From UBA7328 sp036479115 (GTDB taxonomy: Bacteria; Bacteroidota; Bacteroidia; Chitinophagales; Saprospiraceae): DNA of 26,923 nt. The translations under genes were made by a program, and so were the position numbers. The notes beneath the pieces are model-generated. The model had not been told where the DNA came from and did no database searches. It was given only the letters and a program-made list of their open reading frames with translations. Positions 1 through 9,477 of this stretch are shown piece after piece; within the stretch, counting starts at the first letter, position 1; each line of letters starts with the position of its first letter. The DNA is taken from contig JAZGFD010000317.1 of the NCBI GenBank assembly GCA_036479115.1, positions 1-26,923 of the forward strand. Direction: 5' to 3'.

Positions 1-99
1 GAAATCAAAGAAATTTGTAAAACGAAGAATAAAATAATGGTTTTTATCATAATAGGGATTGTCAAAAATAGAATCTAAAAACAAGCTAATATTCTTCAT
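1..99 (-). CDS. Possible 5' end of a gene running off the left edge
   Basis: An ATG on the minus strand at 97-99 opens 33 codons without a stop up to the window edge, beginning MKNISLFLDSIFDNPYY. I do not recognise a family and the stretch is too short to test for coding bias. The DNA is AT-rich, so an open stretch of this length could occur by chance. If real, it is a minus-strand gene whose upstream side faces the inverted-repeat element at 183-342. Confidence 0.22.
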   Translation of the reverse strand, partial: MKNISLFLDSIFDNPYYDKNHYFILRFTNFFDF

Positions 100-182
100 T
101 AGTTGATTTAGTTTTTACATCATTAAAATTAACCTATTGTGATGTGAATGAGCGTTCTTCAATCAATCTTTTTTAGTAACTA

Positions 183-342
183 GTGCCTGAACGGAAATTG
201 TCGAATTTTATGAAATAGAATACTTTGGCTGAGAATTTAGTTTTTTAATATACAGTGATGCCTGAGTATCAGCGCGTTGAAAAAAATTAAAATATCTCCA
301 AAGAGAACTTTTTCTAATTTTGATGAGTTTTCGTTCAAACAC
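183..342 (+). mobile_element. Foldback MITE, alpha type (GTG..CAC ends), copy A
   Basis: The element starts GTGCCTGAACGGAAA and ends with the imperfect inverse TTTTCGTTCAAACAC. It is flanked on both sides by the 6-bp direct repeat TAACTA (177-182 and 343-348). Its centre carries the hairpin TGATGC-CTGA-GTATCA seen in the other copies. It has no ORF. The inverted ends plus a target duplication indicate a miniature inverted-repeat transposable element mobilised by a transposase encoded elsewhere; that last step is inference. Close relatives in the window lie at 10562-10719 and 13048-13229. Confidence 0.85.
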
Positions 343-371
343 TAACTACTCCTTTTTTACAAAGGAAGATT

Positions 372-527
372 GAGTCTACTCTGGAAACTAACATTTTTCA
401 TAAAATGAGTTGTTTTGTATGAATTTTTTTTTTGAGATTCGGTGATGCCTGAGTATCAGTGAGTTGAATAAAATGTAAAGTTCGCCAAAAGAAACTTTTT
501 TGATTTTGTGAGTTTCGGAGTGGACTC
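372..527 (+). mobile_element. Foldback MITE, beta type (GAG..CTC ends), copy B
   Basis: The ends are GAGTCTACTCTGGAAAC and, inverted, GAGTCCACTCCGAAAC. A perfect 6-bp direct repeat AAGATT flanks it (366-371 and 528-533). The centre again contains TGATGC-CTGA-GTATCA. The right-hand target repeat overlaps the stop codon (532-534, minus strand) of the secreted PA14 gene, so the insertion lies exactly at that gene's 3' end and leaves the reading frame intact. It may act as a transcription terminator for the operon; that is inference. Confidence 0.85.
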
Positions 528-531
528 AAGA

Positions 532-2916
532 TTATGTTACTACCATCTTATCCAAATATTCACCACTATCTGTAGTCATTTTTATCAAATAAACCCCTGC
601 TGCCAACTTTCGGGTCTGTATTCTTTTATAATGATCGCCATGATTTGGATAATAGTGGGATGTAAAAGGCATTACAACATGCCTATTGGTATCCAGAATT
701 TCTAATGACACCTGAGTGGCATTGGGCAGGTATATTCTTATAGTTTGGATAGGCGATCCTTGTATTGAGTAGACTTTTAGAGATTCTTCTTGCCGTATTT
801 TTTCTGTTAAATTATCAGCAATACTTTTCGTAGGCACCATAGCTATTACAGGGTTTGTACAATCTTCTATGTCTGCTTCTAGTGTGCTACCTAGGTCAAT
901 TTCAAATCCAGCTTCAAAGATTATTTCGGCTCCAGCTTTAAAATTAATATTTGTAGTATTGAGTATGGTGCCTCCTGACATCAGTGCCATTACAGCGTGG
1001 TAAGTATTGGCAGGAAGGTCTATTTCATTTATAAAGAGTGTATCAGTACCACAATCCAAATCAGCAAGAGTATAACCCACACAATTACAATTTTTATCAA
1101 AATGATCATTCAGAGTGGCCATATCGCCATCATTACATGATGTGCCTTCTTCATTACATTGTTCTACTGTAAAAGTCACTTTACTGATGCCTCTACATGG
1201 CCCTCCATCAGTAGAGGTAATCATTATGTATCTAGCTGTTTTGCTTCCAAAATCTGGCCCGTCAAAGCCTGTATAGGTATTGTCACCATTTGCTGTATTC
1301 CAAGAGTAGATGCCAAGCTGTGTCCAATTAGTCCCGTCTTTTGAATAATCGACAACGACATTCTGAAAACCCAAATTTTCGCTACCATTTACATTATAAT
1401 TCCACACTCTACTTTGTTTGAGGATATAAACTTGTCCGAGATCATAATGAATCCAATGATTCCCTGATCTGGCAGCGACGAATGGATTGGCACTTGCATT
1501 GCAAGAAAGCCATGCATTATCTGCTCTGTTTCCAAGAGCATTAGAAATATCGCAATAGTCATATTCAATCAAGTCAGCAGCTGGATCATCACAATCTACA
1601 AATGGAGTACAAGGTGTTCCGATGCAATCACAAGACGCGTTGATCATATCATTGGAGGTAAAAGGATCACCATCATCACATGGTGTCCCTTGAGGTAGAC
1701 AAGCTGATTCATTGGTATAGTCGTATAGGTAAAGTTCTGGTATCATATGCCATTCAGAGTCAGGATGTCCAGGGACTTTCCAAAATACATTCAAATGATC
1801 TCCCCAAGACACTACGGCTTGTACCGTTTCAAAATAATAAAAAGTATTGGCCGTGAGGTTAACATTTGTTAAGGTTTGTGATGTGTTGTCATTGTGTTCC
1901 GCTCTTCCCGTTCCCCATCTCGAAGAAATTGTTTGATTGGGTGACGGAGATGATCCTGCACTATTAAATCTAAATTCAACATTTCTAACACCCGTGAGGT
2001 TAAAATCATAAGTACCTGTCACGGGTACAGTAAAGTATCCCTGAATATAACTTGCATAGTTGTCAACGTCGCTGCCCCATTGGATATATAGGCCTCTTCT
2101 CTGTTTTACTAAGCGGTCTGGAACAGAAGGAAATTTGGGTAAAATAAGTTCATTTATATTGCCATTGCCTGTATTGTAATAAAAATACGCATCGAGTACG
2201 GCTCTTTCTCCCACATCAAGCCCTGTGGTATCTGGTGTTCCAATACAATGGCAATTACCATCTTCTTTGTCATCTGTAGTGCCTGTATTTCCATCATTGC
2301 AAACTGTGCCTTTGGGAGGACAAACAGGATCACATATATCATTTAAAAAAGGAGAGGAGATAATGGCCCAGGTTGAATCACTTACGTAAGGTCGCTGCCA
2401 TCTCAAGGTAGTAAAATCCTGCCCACTTCTTTCTTTGTGGTGAATTTCAAAATAATAGTATTGACCTGTATTTAGGTTTATTGCTGATGATGTTTGGGCT
2501 GGATATTTGTTGTATTCTTCTCTACCTGAATTATCTATAACATAGGCTAGGGTATCCAGATTTGATCTTGAAGCATCAGTACTTAGGAGGAATACAACAT
2601 AGTCATTTCCTGTTAGGTTAAATGTAGTAGATCCACTTATAGGTACCGAGATAAAGCCTTTTGTAATAGCAGCATATTGATTATTATAATTACTAGGTGT
2701 AGAAATAGAGTTTAATTTCCTTATTAGATCAGGACCATTCGGATAGGTGTCATCTTGGAATAAAAAATCAAGTTGCGTTTCAAAATCATAGTACATACGT
2801 ATATCTTCCCAGTAGTGCCATGACACTTGGCCGGCAGTACCTACACATTGAGAAAATAGAGATGGAGACCAAAAAATAACAAGACAAATGATGACGCAAT
2901 TTTTCATATTTCGCAT
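532..2916 (-). CDS. Secreted multidomain protein: two PA14-like domains, discoidin-like domain, T9SS sorting tail
   Basis: A 794-residue exported protein. A signal peptide (about 1-22, ending SLFSQ) precedes two PA14-like beta domains (about 30-195 and 235-400), each with a GFISVPISG or GYFTVPVTG type strand. An F5/8 type C (discoidin)-like domain follows (about 440-590; GNHWIHYDLGQ, then VVVDYSKDGTNW). Three Cys-rich linkers of the form GTxCxDGDxxTxND...CxCxG separate the domains. A short beta repeat with FKAGAEIIFEAGFEI (about 655-675) and a C-terminal T9SS type A sorting domain ending GVYLIKMTTDSGEYLDKMVV complete it. PA14 and discoidin modules generally bind carbohydrate or surfaces, so a cell-surface adhesin or glycan-binding role is inferred. 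It is last in an operon, only 6 bp after the DUF1501 gene. No catalytic domain is visible. Confidence 0.85.
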   Translation of the reverse strand: MRNMKNCVIICLVIFWSPSLFSQCVGTAGQVSWHYWEDIRMYYDFETQLDFLFQDDTYPNGPDLIRKLNSISTPSNYNNQYAAITKGFISVPISGSTTFNLTGNDYVVFLLSTDASRSNLDTLAYVIDNSGREEYNKYPAQTSSAINLNTGQYYYFEIHHKERSGQDFTTLRWQRPYVSDSTWAIISSPFLNDICDPVCPPKGTVCNDGNTGTTDDKEDGNCHCIGTPDTTGLDVGERAVLDAYFYYNTGNGNINELILPKFPSVPDRLVKQRRGLYIQWGSDVDNYASYIQGYFTVPVTGTYDFNLTGVRNVEFRFNSAGSSPSPNQTISSRWGTGRAEHNDNTSQTLTNVNLTANTFYYFETVQAVVSWGDHLNVFWKVPGHPDSEWHMIPELYLYDYTNESACLPQGTPCDDGDPFTSNDMINASCDCIGTPCTPFVDCDDPAADLIEYDYCDISNALGNRADNAWLSCNASANPFVAARSGNHWIHYDLGQVYILKQSRVWNYNVNGSENLGFQNVVVDYSKDGTNWTQLGIYSWNTANGDNTYTGFDGPDFGSKTARYIMITSTDGGPCRGISKVTFTVEQCNEEGTSCNDGDMATLNDHFDKNCNCVGYTLADLDCGTDTLFINEIDLPANTYHAVMALMSGGTILNTTNINFKAGAEIIFEAGFEIDLGSTLEADIEDCTNPVIAMVPTKSIADNLTEKIRQEESLKVYSIQGSPIQTIRIYLPNATQVSLEILDTNRHVVMPFTSHYYPNHGDHYKRIQTRKLAAGVYLIKMTTDSGEYLDKMVVT

Positions 2917-2922
2917 TGATAT

Positions 2923-4374
2923 TTAGACATTAAAAAGCCCTAGAGGTGCAGGGTTAGAAACATAATTATTAAAGTTGCCTATATTAGGTAAAATGTAATT
3001 GAGGTCGCTTACCGCCACTCCAAACCATAGTGCTATTTCGGCATACAATTCATCTACTGAAAGCTGAGGAATGTAGCGTCCTCTATTATCAATATTTACA
3101 GTATTGGCGAGGTCTAAATCTGGATATTCTCCAAAAATTTGTCCACCATTTACCGCTCCTCCTACTATTATAGAATTTCCTCCCCATGCATGATCTGAGC
3201 CACCAGTATTGGTAGTCATTGTTCTTCCAAAATCTGAAATAGTCATTATTGTCACATCGTTTTGTATGCCTAATTCTGTGAGGCTTGTGTACATAGAACT
3301 TATAGCGCCATCTAGAATGGGCAACATTCTATTTTGATTATTAAGCACTTCATCATGATGGTCCCATCCTCCAAAAGTGGTAAAAAATATTTGTCTATTG
3401 GCTCCCAGATGTTGCTGTACACTGATGATATCAGCCATCATTCTGAGGTCTTGAGAAAGAGCAGTGGGAGCAAATGGAGAGGAAAACCCTGGGCGTTTTG
3501 CTATGGCTGTTTTAAACAAGTCGTTGCCTGCTATAGTCTGGCGCGAGAGGTCGGCATATGTATCTTGAAAAATATTACTGTATACATCTTCCACTACTGA
3601 TTTTATTGCTTCATCTCTTTGCTGTGTTAAAAATCCAGAATTGGACCACCAGCTTGTAAGTCCCTGCATACCTATGTCTTCGGGGTCAGCACTATTGCCT
3701 ATTGAGTATTCTGAAATTGTATTTCCTGATTGGAATCTATTTTTTCCATCTAGTGAAATATTCATTGATATTGCGTCAATTGTATTCATGTCCTTGAGCA
3801 TATCGGCTATCCTGCCGCCTACTCCCACAGCACTTCTGTCATCGGGTACAGAGGTTTGCCACTGCATAATTTGATCTGCATGAGAATAAAGGCCTAGAGG
3901 TATTTTTTTATTTGAATACCGTAAGTCGTTCAAATTTGCAATTGGTTCTATGAGTGTGCCTACGTTAGCCACAAAAGCAGCTTTGTTTTGATCAAAAAGA
4001 CTTTTTATTCCAGCCAAGCCATTGTGTACGCCATATGTCCTGCCTCCTGTATTACTGGGTGTAATGTTCATCACATCATCAGGTGTGCCCGAAATATTAT
4101 AACTCAAAGCAAGGTCACTTCTGATGGTGCTGTAAGTGCTGTATTCTGAAGGTGTGGTGGGGATAAGCATGTTGTGAGAATCAGCGCCTCCGGCTAACAA
4201 TATTACTACCAGTGCCTTGTAATCACTAGGAGCTCCAATAATATGGGGACGGGCAGCAGCAGTATTAATCATGCCCAAATTTAAAGCTGTGGATAGAAAA
4301 GTAGTTGACCCTATAGCCGCACAGCTGGCCTGCCCTAAAAATTTTCTCCGCGATATATTTCTTCTCTTGGTCAT
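2923..4374 (-). CDS. DUF1501 family protein with Tat-type signal
   Basis: A 483-residue protein of the DUF1501 family (alkaline-phosphatase-like fold, sulfatase-related; molecular role unknown). The N-terminus carries a twin-arginine motif, SRRKFLG (residues 8-14), followed by a hydrophobic stretch, so export in folded form by Tat is likely. Family hallmarks include VVILLAGGADSHNMLIP near residue 55, FFTTFGGWDHHDEVLNNQ, MTISDFGRTMTTN and GSDHAWGG. The Asp and His residues in these motifs are those expected to bind metal in the alkaline-phosphatase superfamily. The gene lies 22 bp after the DUF1800 gene and 6 bp before the PA14 gene. DUF1800 and DUF1501 are neighbours in many bacteria, which suggests that they act together. 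The length is ordinary for the family. Confidence 0.93.
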   Translation of the reverse strand: MTKRRNISRRKFLGQASCAAIGSTTFLSTALNLGMINTAAARPHIIGAPSDYKALVVILLAGGADSHNMLIPTTPSEYSTYSTIRSDLALSYNISGTPDDVMNITPSNTGGRTYGVHNGLAGIKSLFDQNKAAFVANVGTLIEPIANLNDLRYSNKKIPLGLYSHADQIMQWQTSVPDDRSAVGVGGRIADMLKDMNTIDAISMNISLDGKNRFQSGNTISEYSIGNSADPEDIGMQGLTSWWSNSGFLTQQRDEAIKSVVEDVYSNIFQDTYADLSRQTIAGNDLFKTAIAKRPGFSSPFAPTALSQDLRMMADIISVQQHLGANRQIFFTTFGGWDHHDEVLNNQNRMLPILDGAISSMYTSLTELGIQNDVTIMTISDFGRTMTTNTGGSDHAWGGNSIIVGGAVNGGQIFGEYPDLDLANTVNIDNRGRYIPQLSVDELYAEIALWFGVAVSDLNYILPNIGNFNNYVSNPAPLGLFNV

Positions 4375-4396
4375 AATGGTCTTCTAATTGGGGTTT

Positions 4397-6301
4397 TTAT
4401 CTATTGATGAGGTATTCAGGTGATGCCATTACTAAAAAGACGGCAATACGCACTCTTATAATATTGGTGTACAATTTATCTTCTTCACAATCTGCTATTT
4501 CTGTTGCGTTTCCAGCGTATTCTGTAGGGCAATCTCGGCTGTCATGACTAAATTCTTTGAGAGCGCTAATAATGGCATCTGTTGTATTTAGTGATAATTT
4601 CCCATGTGCTAAAATGAGGTTCAATCTCTCCAATAATTGCGGCAAATAAACATCAGCAGATAGCGCCAATTCATCTGTAAAGTCAAGGAAAGAAAAGTCT
4701 TCCATATAAGAAGTATAATGTTCTCCTTGGTACAATGCCCACTGGTCACTCAGGTTGCCAAAAAGCCAATCATTGAGACCATTCATATACCCCGTAATAG
4801 ACTGTGTATTGGTAATTTGAAACTCTGGTGCCACTTTGTTAGCTTGTTCTATTGATCCTATTGGTTGGTAATCCGATTGAAAAAAATTGAAAACACTAGG
4901 TGAAGAGAATGGCTTTTGTTCAATGAAATTATACACATTGCTCATGGCATTCCTGTGCCGGCCTGATTGAGAATTTAGATCAAAAGCCTTTGCCAACTGA
5001 AGATACCTCACAAATGGTTCTCTTAGCATACCATGATTATTATTATCAGCCATAGAGCAGCTCCTTGCTTCTTCGTCAAGAAGTATGGCTTTGAGGAAAG
5101 CCTTCATGTCACCTCTAATGTTACCGTATTCACTTTCTCCATTAAAAGCTTTGGCCACTCGTTCTATATATCCACTACTCGGATTTGAAGTAACCAACCT
5201 CTGAATCATAAATTTGCCAAAAAAGATGCCCACATTTGGGTGATTAAATATATTATTCAATGCATCTTGTACATCTGCTAATCCATCTACAGGTTCGCGA
5301 TTGGGAACAGTAAAATTATTGAGCAGATACTTCTCTCCCGATTCATGAAAGCCATTATACATCTGCATGGGTTGTAAATAAGTCAACTCATAATCATCAG
5401 GCCCATTTCCAAAAGAAAAGTTATCCCCATAGCTAAAGCCTGTGAAAATTTTAGCGAATTCTTTAATATCCTCATTGTCATAAGTGGGTATATCTACATC
5501 ATTAATATCTTTTTTACACGTTCCATCTATATTAAGTTCGCACAGCCCAATAGAAAATAACTGCATTACCTCACGCGCATAATTTTCATCAGGAAAAACA
5601 TATTGTATAGAAATGGTGTCAAATGGATACGGCGTGTTATAATTAAGGTTATAAATAGTATCAGTCTTTGAGTTATTAATATAAGTGAGATACTGGCCCA
5701 TAGCCGCATTATAAGTTATAGAGTCTAGCAGAGACTTATAATTGGTAAATGCTCCATTCATTAACATGTCATAATAAAGGCCTAAGGCATAAGCATTGCT
5801 ACCAAATGACGAAAACCTAGATATCACAAAAAATTCCATTAGAGCAAATGTCACTCTCTGTCTAAGTACATCATCTGAAGTCATCATGTATTGCCACCAC
5901 GCAAAATCCATGTAGTAGTTGTACGGTCTATCATTTGGAGTATTGAGAATGCCATTTTTATAATCATTATAACCTAAAATGGAGTCCATGATCATAAAGG
6001 CACGAGGTGTATTATATTGATTGTCAATCCAGTTTTCTATGCCTTGGCTTGCTAATACATTAATCTCCTCGAAGCTGGGGCCAAAAGATGCTTGTGATAA
6101 AAATCTAGAAGAAGCATTAAGGTTAGGCATATAACCTTGGCTAGTAAGAGTAGGGTAGCCACTCGTAGTAGCATCACTAGTAGTCACAGTAATATTGGTA
6201 TTTTTCCCTTGTCCCAGTATTATTTCTTGGCTAAATACTAAATTGGAAAAGAGTGAAATTAGAAAACCAATACTAGTGAGTAGTTTCAAAGTGATTGTCA
6301 T
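4397..6301 (-). CDS. DUF1800 family secreted protein
   Basis: A 634-residue DUF1800 protein and the first gene of the three-gene minus-strand operon. A Sec signal peptide (about 1-25, ending NLVFSQ) is followed by the family's start motif, ASRFLSQASFGPSFEEI, and GIENWIDNQ. Further family motifs are the DDVLRQRVTFALMEFFVIS helix, YAREVMQLFSIGLCELN, a FAKIFTGFSYG motif, and GKFMIQRLVTSNPS. The biochemical role of DUF1800 is unknown; the steady partnership with DUF1501 is the main clue. No canonical Bacteroidota TAnnTTTG promoter was found immediately upstream, so the operon promoter probably lies in 6302-6612 but is not located. The start is supported by the signal peptide immediately after the ATG. 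Confidence 0.93.
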   Translation of the reverse strand: MTITLKLLTSIGFLISLFSNLVFSQEIILGQGKNTNITVTTSDATTSGYPTLTSQGYMPNLNASSRFLSQASFGPSFEEINVLASQGIENWIDNQYNTPRAFMIMDSILGYNDYKNGILNTPNDRPYNYYMDFAWWQYMMTSDDVLRQRVTFALMEFFVISRFSSFGSNAYALGLYYDMLMNGAFTNYKSLLDSITYNAAMGQYLTYINNSKTDTIYNLNYNTPYPFDTISIQYVFPDENYAREVMQLFSIGLCELNIDGTCKKDINDVDIPTYDNEDIKEFAKIFTGFSYGDNFSFGNGPDDYELTYLQPMQMYNGFHESGEKYLLNNFTVPNREPVDGLADVQDALNNIFNHPNVGIFFGKFMIQRLVTSNPSSGYIERVAKAFNGESEYGNIRGDMKAFLKAILLDEEARSCSMADNNNHGMLREPFVRYLQLAKAFDLNSQSGRHRNAMSNVYNFIEQKPFSSPSVFNFFQSDYQPIGSIEQANKVAPEFQITNTQSITGYMNGLNDWLFGNLSDQWALYQGEHYTSYMEDFSFLDFTDELALSADVYLPQLLERLNLILAHGKLSLNTTDAIISALKEFSHDSRDCPTEYAGNATEIADCEEDKLYTNIIRVRIAVFLVMASPEYLINR

Positions 6302-6612
6302 TTTATCTGGGGTGTTGGTACTTTAGTTTAATATTAGACACATAAAATTTTCTATACAATATTTCTCTATAATATATCTTTGTCGTTTATCATACATCTT
6401 ATACTTAACGCATTTCATATCTCAAAAATATAAACACTCCTTTCTACCCTAATACTGGTATACCCTTGATTTTTTAATAAATGGTTAAGGAGTATTCCCT
6501 TAAGTGAGCCTTTTCACTTTTATAGATAGAGGATTATAAGGGAAGATTTAGACAGTATTATTGTAGTGGTTGCTGTCTTTTTTAATCTACCTTTCTAAAT
6601 GATAGGTACTTA
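6302..6612. other. Divergent intergenic region, no gene seen
   Basis: This AT-rich stretch separates the minus-strand DUF1800 operon from the plus-strand DUF3179 gene. I see no ORF, tRNA or clear hairpin in it. It must hold the promoter of the DUF1800 operon, but I could not fix a motif with confidence. It ends at the TACTTA that flanks the next mobile element. Confidence 0.4.
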
Positions 6613-6883
6613 GTGTCTGACAGAAAACTGCACATTTTTAGAATTTTATATATTTTTTATTTTCTCTGATGATCATATCGCTCGAGAAGCCATGAATTAG
6701 CGAAAAAAAATGAATTTAATCGGAATGTAGAATTTAAGTTAAGGTTTTTTGTTACTTTTTGAGCCATTCAAAAAGTAAATGAAAAAGGATTTGCATTTGC
6801 GTAATAAATATGATAAAATTCAAGGGGTATTTCTCAGATATTCAACGTGTTATGTATGAGGCAATGTGATTTCATTTAGACAC
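6613..6883 (-). mobile_element. Long (271 bp) inverted-repeat element, copy 1
   Basis: The left end GTGTCTGACAGAAAA and the inverted right end GTGTCTAAATGAAAT resemble the alpha MITE termini. Flanks are TACTTA (left) and TTATTA (right), a degraded 6-bp duplication with 4 of 6 matches. Read on the minus strand, the segment 6883 down to about 6730 matches 26475 to about 26650 closely. Shared strings include CATAACACGTTGAATAT, TTTTCATTTACTTTTTGAATGG and AACAAAAAACCTTA. It has no ORF. It is probably a related, larger non-autonomous element. Confidence 0.65.
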
Positions 6884-7002
6884 TTATTATTAATAATGGT
6901 GTGTCTTTCCCTTTCTTTCTGTTTCTTTCTGTTTCTTTAAAAACCCATAGACAAGTCGCCCTAACGATATCACCTTTCTACTTTACAGCGTATTTTTGTT
7001 TT

Positions 7003-9465
7003 ATGAGAATGAAGTTGATCTATATGACCATACTGTTGTTTATCTTTTCTTTGTGTGGCACGGGGCAAAGTGTTTATCTATCATTAAATCTTTCAGATGC
7101 CATTTCTGGAGATGCCATTTCTGATGCTCACGTCTTTCTTGTTAGTACAACTTTTGGAGCCGTATCTGATGCAGAAGGAGAGGTAACCTTTGAATATCCT
7201 GATGGGCTAAAGGAAGACCTTGTCATCTCTCACCTTTCGTACAATCTCAAAATTGTAAATCATACAGAATACAGTTCGTTTGATGAAAATCACAAGATAA
7301 CCCTAAACCCAAATAACCTCCAGTTATCAGAAATCAAGATTACGGCCTCTCACAACAATAAATGGGGGAAACAATACAAAAGGTTTAGAAAGGCCTTTTT
7401 AGGTGATAATGCAGAAGCAGATCAGTGCGAAATTCTAAACCCTGAAGTTTTGACTTTTGAGGAGAAAAAAGGAGAATTTATTGCCACAGCTTATGACCTT
7501 CTACATATTAAAAATAAATATTTGGGCTATGACATTAACTATGTATTAGACCATCTTAAAATTAGTAAAAATGGGTCTCAACAGTACTTGGGTCAAGCTC
7601 AGTATACTGATAAAATAGAGGAATATAAACGTAAAAAAATCATTGATAACAGAGATTTTGCTTACAAAACAAGTTCCAAACATTTTTTTAAATCTCTACT
7701 GGATAATCAGTTAGAGCATGATAAATATGAGATATCTATAGTTCATTATGTGTCTGGACAATTCGTGACTTTATCCTTTCCACAAAGAAAAGAAATTTTG
7801 GTTTTGGGCCCGTCTGGATACGAGGTGAGATACCCTGAATTTTTACAAATAGTGAATAAGAATGTGGCAGATGTAGAATTTACTCCAGTAGGTGTAAGAC
7901 CAGGAGGTCTAGAAAGCACTCGTTTTGGCACTGGAGGAAGGAGTGAAAATGCGACAGTTGAATATGCTACCTCTCACCTCTATAAGATATCACCCAGCAT
8001 TCTTATTAATGAGTTTGGGAATGTAATTAATACCAAAACAGTAAGAGAATATGGTGCCTGGGCAGAGCAAAAAATAGCCCACCAACTTCCATTTGATTAC
8101 GGAAATGATTACACCAAGACCAATACTTCACGGATAGTAATAAAAGATAAAATCTTTACCAATCAAAATGATCTTAACAGCAACGACAAACTGGTACTGC
8201 TCATTTCTCTTCTCCATCATGAAGAACGACTTATCAAAGAACAAACACTGAAAATTATCGCTGAAAATTGGGAGAAAGGCTTTGTACCAGCACTGGTTGA
8301 AGTGTTGAGATTCACAAAAGAGCAATGGCTCAATGATGCTATTAACAAAATGCTTTCAGAAAAAAATAAAGTAAAAGAAATTTCAAGTTTTTATAGTTGG
8401 TTGGAGTGGATATGGCAATATAAAATACCAAATGAAGACTACTATTTCAAATTAAAATCAGAAGTGTACAAACATATCGACCCAAAATTTGAAACCTACT
8501 TTAAGGGAAGAAAATCACAAATAGATATACGCCTTGATGAGGTAGTTTGGGGAGGAGTAGAGCAAGATGGCATCCCACCATTGAGAAACCCTAATATGAT
8601 CAAAGTTAATGAGGCTGATTATCTGGAGGATGACAATGAGATTTTTGGAATTTTTATCAATGGTATAGCACGTGCCTATCCCAAGCGAATATTGGCTTGG
8701 CATGAGTTTTTTGTAGATGATTTTGAGGAGGATAGAATTGCAGGAGTGTATTGTACTTTGTGTGGTACAGTTATCGCCTATGATATGACTTATAAAGGTG
8801 TTTTTCATGATCTGGGCACTAGTGGTTTTCTTTTCAGGTCTAATAAACTAATGTATGATAAGGCCACCCAATCACTTTGGAGCACCATAGAAGGAAAGCC
8901 AGTGTTAGGGCCATTAGTGGGGCAAGGGATTCAGCTAATTTCTCATCCAGTAGTAACAACAACATGGAAGAAGTGGAAATCAATACATCCTGATACGGAA
9001 GTTCTTTCTCTCAATACTGGTCATAATCGAGATTATAAAGAAGGGGCAGCTTATAGCTCTTATTTTAGTAGTGATGAATTGATGTTTCCAGTACCTATTT
9101 CTAATAATTCTCTAAAAAATAAGGATGAAGTATTTGTTATCAGATCAGATGGCTATCAAAAATCCCCGTTAGCGATATCAATAAAATATCTCAAAAAGAA
9201 GAAATGGCATCAGGATAGAATTGCTGAAAAAAATATCATTGTTGTGGCTGACAAAACAGGAGCCACAAGAGCCTATGAGGCGAAAAATATCACGTTTTCT
9301 GCTTTTTCAAAAGGAAAACTCCAAGATGACAATAACCGATTTTGGACACCTCAGGAAGAATATCTGATTTCTGATGATGGCAAGAAATTGTACCGTTTAT
9401 CAGGCCATAATATCTTCTGGTTTGCATGGTATAGTGCCTATCCTGATGGGAGATTAGTAAAGTAA
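7003..9465 (+). CDS. CarboxypepD_reg-like / DUF3179 fusion protein
   Basis: An exported protein of about 820 residues. The frame is open from a GTG at 6901, but the ATG at 7003 is preferred because it starts a good signal peptide (MRMKLIYMTILLFIFSLCGTG). After it come a CarboxypepD_reg-like beta sandwich (about 20-115), a Bacteroidota-type segment with KRFRKAFLG and CEILNPEVLTF, a helical region that may be HEAT-like (about 385-480), and a C-terminal DUF3179 domain (about 525-790). DUF3179 hallmarks are IFINGIARAYPKRIL, the cysteine motif YCTLCG near residue 582, LGTSGFLFRSNKLMYD, and TQSLWSTIEG. The function of DUF3179 is not known. DUF3179 proteins more often lack a CarboxypepD_reg front end, so the fusion is of interest. 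A DUF1080 lipoprotein gene follows after a MITE. Confidence 0.85.
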   Translation: MRMKLIYMTILLFIFSLCGTGQSVYLSLNLSDAISGDAISDAHVFLVSTTFGAVSDAEGEVTFEYPDGLKEDLVISHLSYNLKIVNHTEYSSFDENHKITLNPNNLQLSEIKITASHNNKWGKQYKRFRKAFLGDNAEADQCEILNPEVLTFEEKKGEFIATAYDLLHIKNKYLGYDINYVLDHLKISKNGSQQYLGQAQYTDKIEEYKRKKIIDNRDFAYKTSSKHFFKSLLDNQLEHDKYEISIVHYVSGQFVTLSFPQRKEILVLGPSGYEVRYPEFLQIVNKNVADVEFTPVGVRPGGLESTRFGTGGRSENATVEYATSHLYKISPSILINEFGNVINTKTVREYGAWAEQKIAHQLPFDYGNDYTKTNTSRIVIKDKIFTNQNDLNSNDKLVLLISLLHHEERLIKEQTLKIIAENWEKGFVPALVEVLRFTKEQWLNDAINKMLSEKNKVKEISSFYSWLEWIWQYKIPNEDYYFKLKSEVYKHIDPKFETYFKGRKSQIDIRLDEVVWGGVEQDGIPPLRNPNMIKVNEADYLEDDNEIFGIFINGIARAYPKRILAWHEFFVDDFEEDRIAGVYCTLCGTVIAYDMTYKGVFHDLGTSGFLFRSNKLMYDKATQSLWSTIEGKPVLGPLVGQGIQLISHPVVTTTWKKWKSIHPDTEVLSLNTGHNRDYKEGAAYSSYFSSDELMFPVPISNNSLKNKDEVFVIRSDGYQKSPLAISIKYLKKKKWHQDRIAEKNIIVVADKTGATRAYEAKNITFSAFSKGKLQDDNNRFWTPQEEYLISDDGKKLYRLSGHNIFWFAWYSAYPDGRLVK

Positions 9466-9477
9466 AAATCGAACTTT

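Noticed and set aside
183..527. CRISPR array from the recurring TGATGCCTGAGTATCA string
   Set aside because: The repeats are one per ~160 bp element, dispersed over the whole window, each inside its own inverted-repeat element with a target duplication.
6901..7002. N-terminal extension of the DUF3179 protein from a GTG start
   Set aside because: The extension would place 34 residues before a clear signal peptide and is encoded by a CT-rich repeat (TTTCTTTCTG units). The ATG at 7003 is a better start.
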